Below are positions 17,298 through 24,568 of a stretch of DNA of 55,156 nt, piece after piece. The translations under genes were made by a program, and so were the position numbers. The stretch spans positions 1 through 55,156 of the forward strand of contig JAXHUM010000010.1 of assembly GCA_034189325.1 (NCBI GenBank), written 5' to 3'. The stretch comes from JAXHUM01 sp034189325. GTDB lineage: Bacteria; Desulfobacterota; DSM-4660; Desulfatiglandales; Desulfatiglandaceae. The notes under the pieces are model-generated. The model was given only the letters and a program-made list of their open reading frames with translations, was not told the origin of the DNA and did no database searches. Each line of letters opens with the position of its first letter. Positions within the stretch are counted from its first letter, which is position 1.

Positions 17298-17951
17298 CTA
17301 TCCCTCTTTTTTCTCTTCCAGGGCTATCTCGGCCAATTGGTTGACCACGCATGCGGCCAGGGCCGAACCTCCTTTACGGCCTTTTATGGTGATGAAAGGG
17401 GGATCGTTCCGCCCCAAGAGTATCTCCTTGGATTCGGCGGCGTTGACAAAACCCACCGGCATGCCCACGATGAGAGCGGGTCGGCATTGCCCTTTCTTGA
17501 TTATCTCCAGGAGTCGCAGGAGAGCGGTGGGGGCATTACCAATAACAGAGATACTGCCCGTCAGTTCGGGGGATGCATAGTCCACTGCTGCGGCGGCCCG
17601 GGTCTGTCCCATCTGTGATGCCCTTTCAATGACAGCAGGTTCATTCAGGTAACATCGGACCCGGCAATGCAGTCGTTCCATTCGTCTTCTCGGGATGCCC
17701 ACACGGGCCATCTCCGTATCCGTTACAATCAGGCAGCCTGATTTGAGGGCTGCGATCCCTGCTGCAATAGCACCGGAGTGAAACCGGATGTGCGACAAGA
17801 GCTCAAAGTCGGCGGTGGTGTGAATCATCCTCCTGGCCACCTGCCACTCCTCTTTTTTAAACGGCCTGGGCTCCGGGACTTCCGAGTCTATGATCGCAAA
17901 AGACCTGCTTTCTATCTCATTCGGTTCAACATACAAGGATTTGTTACTCAT
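17298..17951 (-). CDS. cbiC: Cobalt-precorrin-8 methylmutase CbiC (CobH family)
   Basis: 217 residues. It moves the methyl group from C11 to C12 to give cobyrinate. Motifs: PNEIESRSFAIIDSE at the start, the catalytic His in RMIHTTADFELLSHIRFH, GCLIVTDTEMARVGI and PALIVGMPVGFVNAAESKE (the CobH/CbiC signature). It follows cbiA after 12 bases. Confidence 0.95.
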   Translation of the reverse strand: MSNKSLYVEPNEIESRSFAIIDSEVPEPRPFKKEEWQVARRMIHTTADFELLSHIRFHSGAIAAGIAALKSGCLIVTDTEMARVGIPRRRMERLHCRVRCYLNEPAVIERASQMGQTRAAAAVDYASPELTGSISVIGNAPTALLRLLEIIKKGQCRPALIVGMPVGFVNAAESKEILLGRNDPPFITIKGRKGGSALAACVVNQLAEIALEEKKEG

Positions 17952-17963
17952 GATATCTCATTA

Positions 17964-19367
17964 TCAAACGTCACTCCTTCGGCAATAATCGACAAAGTGT
18001 CCGGCAACTGCGGGGTTGGAGCCCCAGTGCAAATGCACATAAGAACCCAGGACCCTGTATTTGAAAAAACCCTCTTCTTCACTGTGGCGGTGATTTCGAT
18101 CGGTCATGGAATATATTCGTTCAACAGGTCTGTTGCTGTCAGTGATTTGGGAGTAGTGAAATTCGTGCCCCCTGATACATGTCCCGGAAGGGCCGAGCAT
18201 ACTTTGTTTTTGCGTGACAACCTCCCTGTAGCCCAGGGCCTTCAAGCTGCTGTTCATCCGGACGGCCATTGGGAATATCCCGGTCATGGGAAAAACCTCT
18301 CCTTCAAGGTCTTGGATCTCCTTCATAAGGAACATGAGCCCGCCGCATTCCGCATATATGGGACGGCCTTCGAATCCAAACTCGCGGATTTCTCTTAATA
18401 ATGTGTGGTTTTCCGACAAACGGCGGCAGTGGAGTTCAGGATAGCCTCCTCCCAGGATAAGGCCGTTTATCCCCGGGGGCAGGTGTTCTGAGTGAAGGGG
18501 CGAGAAGAATTCAAGGTGAGCTCCCGCTTTCCTCAAGAGTCTCAGGTTTTCCTGATAATAAAAACAGAATGCCTCGTCCATGGCGATTCCGATCGTGATG
18601 GTTTTTTGCGCACTTCCGTGGATAAGCGCATTCTTTCTTGTCGGTCGCTTAAGCGGCTTGGCGGAGATCATTTGAAACTCCGCAAGAGAGTCCACATCGA
18701 TATTCTCCTCGATCCAGTGTCCCAGCAGCTCGATCCGATCTTCGTCTATGGCAAAATCCCCGTCCGTGATCAAACCGAGGTGCCGGGAGGGTATTTCTAG
18801 GTTCTTGTCTCGCGGCAGGCATCCTATTACGGGCATATCCGGAATCGAGTCCATGGCATCAACGAGCATTGCCCCGTGGGCCTTGCTCCCAACCCGGTTA
18901 AAAATAATACCTTTCAGGGAAAGGCCGGGATCGAACCGCGAAAACCCGAGGGCAATGGCTGCGGCGGACCGCGCCATGGCCCCGGCGTCGACAACAAGAA
19001 AGACCGGGAGACCAAGCCACTTGGCCATCTGGGCCGTTGAACCGGCCTCATCGCTGCCGGAGAATCCATCAAAAAGGCCCATAACGCCCTCGACCACCGA
19101 TAGATCCGCGTCCCCGCTGTAGCGGGAAAAAATCTCCTGGTTTTGAGCCATATCCATAATCCAGCCATCCAGGTTATGGGAATCCCTTCCCGTAATACGC
19201 CTGTGGTGGCCCGGATCAATAAAATCGGGCCCGACCTTGAATGGCTGCACAATATGCCCTCTTTTTTTCAGGGCCGCCATGATCCCAAGGGTCACAGTGG
19301 TCTTGCCGCAGCCGCTATGTGTTCCCGCGATGCAGAGACCTGCTGAGTTCTTGTTTTTTGTCGGCAT
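17964..19367 (-). CDS. cbiA: Cobyrinate a,c-diamide synthase CbiA
   Basis: 467 residues. ATP- and glutamine-dependent amidation of the a and c side chains. N-terminal P-loop domain (GTHSGCGKTTVTLGIMAALK; VVEGVMGLFDGFSG); C-terminal type-I glutaminase domain with the nucleophile region PIYAECGGLMFLMKEI and the catalytic HEFHYSQI. The start ATG 19367 lies inside the end of cbiP, a 76-base overlap. No later start keeps the P-loop, so the overlap appears real unless cbiP ends early through a sequence error. Confidence 0.94.
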   Translation of the reverse strand: MPTKNKNSAGLCIAGTHSGCGKTTVTLGIMAALKKRGHIVQPFKVGPDFIDPGHHRRITGRDSHNLDGWIMDMAQNQEIFSRYSGDADLSVVEGVMGLFDGFSGSDEAGSTAQMAKWLGLPVFLVVDAGAMARSAAAIALGFSRFDPGLSLKGIIFNRVGSKAHGAMLVDAMDSIPDMPVIGCLPRDKNLEIPSRHLGLITDGDFAIDEDRIELLGHWIEENIDVDSLAEFQMISAKPLKRPTRKNALIHGSAQKTITIGIAMDEAFCFYYQENLRLLRKAGAHLEFFSPLHSEHLPPGINGLILGGGYPELHCRRLSENHTLLREIREFGFEGRPIYAECGGLMFLMKEIQDLEGEVFPMTGIFPMAVRMNSSLKALGYREVVTQKQSMLGPSGTCIRGHEFHYSQITDSNRPVERIYSMTDRNHRHSEEEGFFKYRVLGSYVHLHWGSNPAVAGHFVDYCRRSDV

Positions 19368-20875
19368 TGATTCCCTTTGACAAAGGATAGTATCTTTTCC
19401 ACATCACAGTATTGTTCAAAATGATCTGCCAGACGATCATACTGATGGAACCTTGACATTCTTCCCTGCCGGGGCGATCGTTTCTTCAGGCCCTTTGTCT
19501 TCCTGAGTCTGTTCAAAAACGCGCCCCTGAAACCGGGCTGATCAAAAATACCATGGACATAAGTCCCGGCTATCTGACCATTGTTGATGCTCCATCCGTC
19601 ATCCCAAACCCTTTGCTCACCAGGCTCTTTGATCCTTAAAAAGGGCTCACCATCGCCTTCAGGGCGGACGGTTTTTCCCATGTGGATCTCATAACCCTTC
19701 ACTCTCTCGTTATTAATCAGACATTCACCTCTTACCTTGCGCACAGTCTTTTGATGCTCAAGTATTGTCTCAAGGGGGAGAAGACCAAGCCCCTCGGTCT
19801 CCATGTTCGGTGTGGATTCCACTCCATGGGGATCTTTTATTCTCATGCCCAGGAGCTGATACCCGCCGCAGATCCCAAAGAGCCTGCCCCCGCTTTCGGC
19901 AAAGCCTGTTATGGTCTTTTTCCATCCGGTCCGTGACAGCCAGCCGGCATCTTGCATCACGTTTTTTGCGCCCGGTAGGATAAGACAATCGTATTCCCGG
20001 GAAAAATCCCCCGGGTGAAACAGGTAATTGACCACGACATCCGGCTCTCTTTCAAGGATTTCAAGGTCCGTAAAATTGGAAATGGAGGGCAGTCTTACAA
20101 CAGCTATATTCACCGTGTCAGGACCTACCGGGCCGAGGCTCCTTTTGTCCTCCTGGACCGCTACCGAGTCCTCGGAATCGATCAGGATATCGTTGTAAAA
20201 TGGGACCAGCCCCAGGACAGGCCTCTTGGTCTTTTCCTCTATGTATTCTATTCCTGATGAGAAGAGTCGTGGATCACCCCGGAATTTATTGATAAGAAAA
20301 CCGATGGTAAGATCCTTTTCTTTTCGGGTCATAAGGTGAAATGACCCGATGATCTGCGCAAAAACGCCTCCCCGGTCAATGTCCGCCACCAAAATGCAAG
20401 GGGCCTTGACGGACTTTGCCATTGAGAAGTTCACCAAGTCATTCTGTTTCAGGTTCATCTCGCAACAGCTCCCAGCCCCCTCCATGACAATCAGGTCATG
20501 TTCCCTGGCGAGTCTTTCGTAGGATTCCATGACAGCCCTTTTCAGCCTCGGTTTATAGTCATGATAATCCAGGGCCTCCATCTGCCCGAAGATCTTTCCC
20601 TGGAGGATAATCTGCGAGCCCTGGTCGGTGGAAGGCTTGAGGAGGAGGGGGTTCATATGTATAGAGGGCGAAAGACCGCAGGCCTCCGCCTGAACCGCCT
20701 GGGCCCGGCCGATCTCACCTCCCTCCCTTGCGACATACGAGTTGTTGGACATGTTCTGGGCCTTAAAAGGGGCAACAGCATACCCCCTTCTCTTGAAGAT
20801 TCTGCAGAACGCCGTTGCTGCAATCGATTTCCCTACATCGCTTCCTGTTCCCAGGAACATGACGGCCCGGGTCAT
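19292..20875 (-). CDS. cbiP: Cobyric acid synthase CbiP (CobQ family)
   Basis: 527 residues from ATG 20875 (MTRAVMFLGTGSDVGKSIAA); the frame is open further upstream but that part overlaps cbiL and is not family-like. It amidates side chains b, d, e and g of adenosylcobyrinate diamide. P-loop GTGSDVGKS, PFKAQNMSNNSYV, EGAGSCCEMNL, and a C-terminal glutaminase with GGRLFGICGGYQLLG and a catalytic His in VHGIFDQPGF. The last ~25 residues are rich in Q, R, A and overlap cbiA; this tail is longer than usual. Confidence 0.94.
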   Translation of the reverse strand: MTRAVMFLGTGSDVGKSIAATAFCRIFKRRGYAVAPFKAQNMSNNSYVAREGGEIGRAQAVQAEACGLSPSIHMNPLLLKPSTDQGSQIILQGKIFGQMEALDYHDYKPRLKRAVMESYERLAREHDLIVMEGAGSCCEMNLKQNDLVNFSMAKSVKAPCILVADIDRGGVFAQIIGSFHLMTRKEKDLTIGFLINKFRGDPRLFSSGIEYIEEKTKRPVLGLVPFYNDILIDSEDSVAVQEDKRSLGPVGPDTVNIAVVRLPSISNFTDLEILEREPDVVVNYLFHPGDFSREYDCLILPGAKNVMQDAGWLSRTGWKKTITGFAESGGRLFGICGGYQLLGMRIKDPHGVESTPNMETEGLGLLPLETILEHQKTVRKVRGECLINNERVKGYEIHMGKTVRPEGDGEPFLRIKEPGEQRVWDDGWSINNGQIAGTYVHGIFDQPGFRGAFLNRLRKTKGLKKRSPRQGRMSRFHQYDRLADHFEQYCDVEKILSFVKGNQCRQKTRTQQVSASREHIAAAARPL

Positions 20876-20894
20876 TGTGCTTTTACCCTTAAGG

Positions 20895-21623
20895 TCATAG
20901 TTCTTTCGCCTTCTTTTTGTTGTTCTTGATGAGCAAGGTTGACAGATAGGGTGGAGTCCCATCCTTCCATTGTTGAGGATCATGGACGATCTTTTCGTCT
21001 CTAAGCCCGCATCGAGAGATAAGAGTGACATCTTTGTTAAGACCAATGTCATGAAGGGTCTTTAAAATCTCTTGGTAATGCCGGTACACTTTTAAGATGA
21101 CGACATTATCCGTGTGACCAATGAGCCGCTTCAGATTTTTAGCCCCCAGGGCCCCTGAAACTACTGTGAGGGATTCTTCCGCCTCGGCCAGGATATGTCC
21201 GGCAGCCGCGGCCCCGGCCTGGAAGGATGTGATTCCGGGAACAATCTCAACGTTGATATCAGGCTCGATCTCCTCTATGGTTTTCATGAGGTAGCCGAAT
21301 GTGCTGTAGGTCAGGGGGTCGCCCAGTGTGAGGAAGGCCGCGTCCCGACCTTTTTTGAGGACCTCAATCACCTGTTGGGCGTTCTTTTCCCAGGCAGTGA
21401 CAAGCTGTTTCTTTTGGCGCGTCATTGGGAAACCGAGGAGCAGGACAGGCGCATCCTTTTTCAAGTACTCCGCCCCGATATTGACCGCCAGGGAATGATC
21501 GTTTCCAGTAGATGAAGCAGCAAACACAACATCCACACGGCTCAATATCTTAACGGCTTTGAGGGTAAGGAGTTCCGGGTCTCCCGGACCTGTCCCAATG
21601 CCGTAAAGGGTTCCATTCTGCAT
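20895..21623 (-). CDS. cbiL: Cobalt-precorrin-2 C20-methyltransferase CbiL (CobI family)
   Basis: 242 residues. Tetrapyrrole methylase: YGIGTGPGDPELLTLKAVKI, DAAFLTLGDPLTYSTFGYLM, VEIVPGITSFQAGAAAAG. It performs the first methylation after cobalt insertion. SD TTGGAGGAATAG precedes ATG 21623, lying in the end of the permease relic. In the operon order it is the first ring-modifying enzyme after the chelatase cbiK. Confidence 0.94.
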   Translation of the reverse strand: MQNGTLYGIGTGPGDPELLTLKAVKILSRVDVVFAASSTGNDHSLAVNIGAEYLKKDAPVLLLGFPMTRQKKQLVTAWEKNAQQVIEVLKKGRDAAFLTLGDPLTYSTFGYLMKTIEEIEPDINVEIVPGITSFQAGAAAAGHILAEAEESLTVVSGALGAKNLKRLIGHTDNVVILKVYRHYQEILKTLHDIGLNKDVTLISRCGLRDEKIVHDPQQWKDGTPPYLSTLLIKNNKKKAKEL

Positions 21624-21629
21624 CCGGAT

Positions 21630-21809
21630 CTATTCCTCCAAGAAGAATTTTAAAGGCCCTATCGCACACCCTTGTCTTTTGCCCGTGAAAAAAGCGGTCA
21701 GGAGGCCACTCGGTATTTCAGCGGGCAGGACGGCCCTTGTTATCGTATCGGCACTAAGTACGGATACACACACGGCGGCAGTCAATAAGCCCGTTATCAG
21801 AAGGGTCAT
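21630..21809 (-). pseudogene. 59-codon relic of a BtuC/FecCD-type ABC permease
   Basis: Between cbiK and cbiL an open frame (ATG 21809, TAG 21630) encodes a hydrophobic helix followed by SADTITRAVLPAEIPSGLLT. This matches the C-terminal signature of BtuC/FecCD permeases, in which 'ADxxAR...PAElPvGvvTAliG' precedes the end. An in-frame stop lies just upstream, where cbiK begins to overlap, so the other ~270 residues are missing. The tail (RQGCAIGPLKFFLEE) is atypical and overlaps the cbiL ribosome site. Best read as the remains of a corrinoid or siderophore importer once in this operon. A functional small membrane protein, or chance, cannot be excluded. Confidence 0.55.
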
Positions 21810-21820
21810 GCCTAAAGAGT

Positions 21821-22810
21821 CTAGAGTTCAATACGACTATCCCGGGCCGCATCTTTGATATGATCGACAAATATTTGCGCAAACTTGTCGTTGGAGCCGA
21901 GACCTTTCAGCACTGTCGTCACCTTACATCCCTGTTTCGTAAGGATGCTTTTCCAGGATTCCGCGTCATCACTTGCCATATCGTTGATTGCGTGATCCCC
22001 GGCGACAATCATAAAGGGCTTTAACACGACATTGCCGGAACCGTGATGGGACAGATATTGCGCCACATCCTCAATTCCTGGGAAACCCTCCACAGCGCCT
22101 ATGTAGGTCACCACATCGGGATAGAGTTCGCACATTTTTCTGGCAGCCTCCATGTAAATCCCGGTAGACCAGTGATCATTTCCGTGGCCCATGTATACCA
22201 GCTTCGCCTTCTTGCTTTTGGCTAGTTTAACGTCGGCTTCAAGGGTCTTGAGGGCCTTTTCCATGTCATCATGATAGTCGTATTTGTTGCCCGGTCCTCC
22301 AAGAGCCGGTCTTCCTATGACGATCCGGTCAAAAGGCATCCACCTTTCTTTGGTCGTCTTTATTGAGGCAAGGGCATTTACATAGGAACTCAGATCCTGG
22401 GCCTGTTCCATATAAAACATGTGTGTGGGCTGTACTATGATATTCCGGTAGTTATCTTCCCTTAAGTCCCCGATGGTTGCAATAATGTTCTTTACATAAA
22501 GGATCTCTCCGGGGATTCCCTGTTTAAGCCATTTTTCGGCATCAGCCCGCCGTTCCTTCCAGACCGAGCGGATAATATTGGATGTGAAAGTTATTTTGAC
22601 CGGGATGCCTGGAAAGGCCTCCTTGACTTTGTCTTGAATATTGGTAATGGCCTCTACGGCGGAAGGCTCTGTCGTGCCGAAACCGGCCAGGACAATTGCC
22701 ACCTTGCCCTGGTCGGCGCTGACTTCGCTCGATTCGCCTGCCAATGCGCCGGAACCAAAGACGATGACCAAGAGAAAAACCAGGATGGAAGAAAAAGTGT
22801 TTCTTTGCAT
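21821..22810 (-). CDS. cbiK: Periplasmic sirohydrochlorin cobaltochelatase CbiK (CbiK-P type)
   Basis: 329 residues. Class-II chelatase that inserts Co2+ (or Fe2+) into sirohydrochlorin. A clear signal peptide (residues ~1-26, ending GALAGESS) makes it an exported CbiK like that described from Desulfovibrio vulgaris. Core motifs: VAIVLAGFGTTEPSAVEAI, VQPTHMFYMEQAQD, VYMGHGNDHWSTG and MIVAGDHAINDMA, whose histidines are the metal/tetrapyrrole ligands of the family. I chose ATG 22810 with AAGGAG nine bases upstream over the TTG at 22816. Why a biosynthetic chelatase is exported is unclear; heme or cobalt handling in the periplasm has been suggested for this type. Confidence 0.93.
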   Translation of the reverse strand: MQRNTFSSILVFLLVIVFGSGALAGESSEVSADQGKVAIVLAGFGTTEPSAVEAITNIQDKVKEAFPGIPVKITFTSNIIRSVWKERRADAEKWLKQGIPGEILYVKNIIATIGDLREDNYRNIIVQPTHMFYMEQAQDLSSYVNALASIKTTKERWMPFDRIVIGRPALGGPGNKYDYHDDMEKALKTLEADVKLAKSKKAKLVYMGHGNDHWSTGIYMEAARKMCELYPDVVTYIGAVEGFPGIEDVAQYLSHHGSGNVVLKPFMIVAGDHAINDMASDDAESWKSILTKQGCKVTTVLKGLGSNDKFAQIFVDHIKDAARDSRIEL

Positions 22811-22886
22811 GATCAAATTCTCCTTTTTATTTGTTAAAGGTTTATGTCTCAGATCCGATGGTTAAAACTCTATAGCGAGGTGAATT

Positions 22887-22919
22887 GGTGTCTGCGATAC
22901 TGGATATCCGGGAGACACC
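22887..22919. other. Hairpin in the cobO-cbiK gap
   Basis: Perfect 7-base inverted repeat GGTGTCT/AGACACC with a 19-base loop that contains the palindrome GGATATCC. It lies in the 165-base gap between cobO and cbiK. No T-run follows. It could be an mRNA processing or stability element, or nothing. Confidence 0.3.
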
Positions 22920-22975
22920 CATGGTCAATCCGAGATGGGGGATCCTTTCTTAGAGACTCTCGATAACATCGCTTT

Positions 22976-23491
22976 CTATTTTTCAATCCCTACCCTTGCC
23001 TTGACGCCCTTTTTGAAATAATGTTTGATCTCTTTCATCTCGGTTGCCAGGTCAGCCGCATCAATGACGCGGGGATCCGCCATTCTACCGGTGACAACCA
23101 GTTCGATATTCTCCGGTTTTGAATGAATGAAATCGAGCAGGTCATCAACGGAGAAAAGATCGTAATAGGCCGCCACATCAGCCTCATCCAGGACAACAAG
23201 ATCATATCCGCCGAAGAGCATTATATCCTTAAGCTCTTGAAGGCCTTTCCGGGCCGTCTGGATATCTTCTTCATCCGGTTTTCTGTTTAGGAAAAACCCC
23301 CTGCCATACTGCTTGACAATGATGGATTCCGAGAATCGGGCCAGGGCGAGGTGTTCGCTATATTCCGATCCCTTTACAAACTGAGCAATAAAGACCTTCA
23401 GGCCTGCGCCCGCGGCCCGCAGGGCGAGGCCCAATGCCGCGGTCGTCTTTCCCTTGCCGTCACCCGTATAGACGTGAGTGTATCCTTTCAT
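22976..23491 (-). CDS. cobO: Cob(I)yrinic acid a,c-diamide adenosyltransferase (CobO/BtuR type)
   Basis: 171 residues. It transfers the adenosyl group of ATP to Co(I) corrinoids and can serve both synthesis and salvage. P-loop at the start (HVYTGDGKGKTTAALGLALR), IAQFVKGSEYSE, DLVVLDEADVAAYYDL and LVVTGRMADPRVIDAAD are characteristic. Slightly short of the ~190-200 usual, lacking the N-terminal tail. It lies 30 bases after the cbiK-IF1 gene. Confidence 0.93.
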   Translation of the reverse strand: MKGYTHVYTGDGKGKTTAALGLALRAAGAGLKVFIAQFVKGSEYSEHLALARFSESIIVKQYGRGFFLNRKPDEEDIQTARKGLQELKDIMLFGGYDLVVLDEADVAAYYDLFSVDDLLDFIHSKPENIELVVTGRMADPRVIDAADLATEMKEIKHYFKKGVKARVGIEK

Positions 23492-23521
23492 ATGGCGTCC
23501 CTGTTCCTATATACGCAACTT

Positions 23522-24553
23522 CTAAAGATGGGCCTCAGCGCTGAGACTTCTCGTTGCCCGATTGATAATTCTACCGCGATAGGGATCATTGGAGAAAAGT
23601 TCCACAGCCACCCTGTCCCCCGGTAGGATCTTGATAAAGTGTTTTCTTATCTGCCCGGAAACGTGTGTCAGGATTTTTTGGCGGTTATCAAGCCTCACTC
23701 TGAACATGGCGTTTGGAAGCGCTTCAGACACCACTCCTTCAGATTCCTTACCCTGCTCCCCCTTCATATCTTCCGCAGGCGGGATTACATCAAGGGCATC
23801 TCCTATATGTTTTTCGAATATATCGAGGATCTCACTATTGTTCCCGATGCCCTTTCTCTCATATGAAACTGAGACATGATTGGCTTCAAATGCTGTTTTC
23901 CAGGAGTCGCCATTCCCTATAAGGTCTTCATCAAAATGTGCCCCGGCCACCAGCATAAAGGGGATAAGATGGACTTTTTTGAAGCCCTGTTTTAAGACCG
24001 TCTCGACAGTCTCCTCTTTTGAAGGGCGGTCTTCAACCACTCCCATAAAGAAGTTGTCTCCCTGATTTTCACGAAAAATATAATGGAGCGCCAGGTAGGA
24101 GGCCCAGGAAGGATGATCTGTTCCGTGACCGACAAAGACGAGGGCCTCATCTTTACGGTCGCTGGAATGACCGCTTAAGGCCACGGCCACGGCCTCATAA
24201 TCCTCAAAGTCACTCAGTAGAGGCAGTCCCATAGATGTCCTTAGGGAGACATGCTTGACTTCATCTGCCAGACGATAAAATTCATGGCCGCACACAAGAT
24301 GAAGGGACTGGACCACGGCCCATTGATGTCCCTTTTCTTTTAGTTCTGCAAGGACCTGGTGGGGATGTTTCAAGTCGATGTTTCGCCTCTTTTTAATCCA
24401 ATCTTTCACCATCCTGGAGGAATAGGACCACAGGATGTCATGCCCGGGAAAACATCTCCTTATCCTTTCATCCACGTAAGAATAGCTCTCAAGGGCTTTG
24501 GTAGTTGTGCCGAAGGCTGCAATAACAATAGGTGTCTTAGTCGCTTTGTTCAT
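23522..24553 (-). CDS. Cytoplasmic CbiK-like cobaltochelatase fused to a translation initiation factor IF-1 domain
   Basis: 343 residues, one uninterrupted frame. Residues 1-255 are a class-II chelatase like CbiK without a signal peptide: IVIAAFGTTTKALESYSYVD, VVQSLHLVCGHEFYRLADEV, LVFVGHGTDHPSW, PFMLVAGAHFDEDL. After a short charged linker (~256-271), residues ~272-335 are an S1/OB-fold domain of the IF-1 family: EGVVSEALPNAMFRVRLDN, then HVSGQIRKHFIKILPGD and RVAVELFSNDPYRGRIINR. From memory about half of these positions match E. coli IF-1. An internal ATG (codon 263) lies just before the IF-1 part. ATG 24553 lies 16 bases after the receptor gene. Chelatase plus RNA-binding domain is unexpected; the IF-1 part may bind RNA or ribosomes, or be a recruited fold. 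Confidence 0.9.
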   Translation of the reverse strand: MNKATKTPIVIAAFGTTTKALESYSYVDERIRRCFPGHDILWSYSSRMVKDWIKKRRNIDLKHPHQVLAELKEKGHQWAVVQSLHLVCGHEFYRLADEVKHVSLRTSMGLPLLSDFEDYEAVAVALSGHSSDRKDEALVFVGHGTDHPSWASYLALHYIFRENQGDNFFMGVVEDRPSKEETVETVLKQGFKKVHLIPFMLVAGAHFDEDLIGNGDSWKTAFEANHVSVSYERKGIGNNSEILDIFEKHIGDALDVIPPAEDMKGEQGKESEGVVSEALPNAMFRVRLDNRQKILTHVSGQIRKHFIKILPGDRVAVELFSNDPYRGRIINRATRSLSAEAHL

Positions 24554-24568
24554 TTACTACACTCGCCC

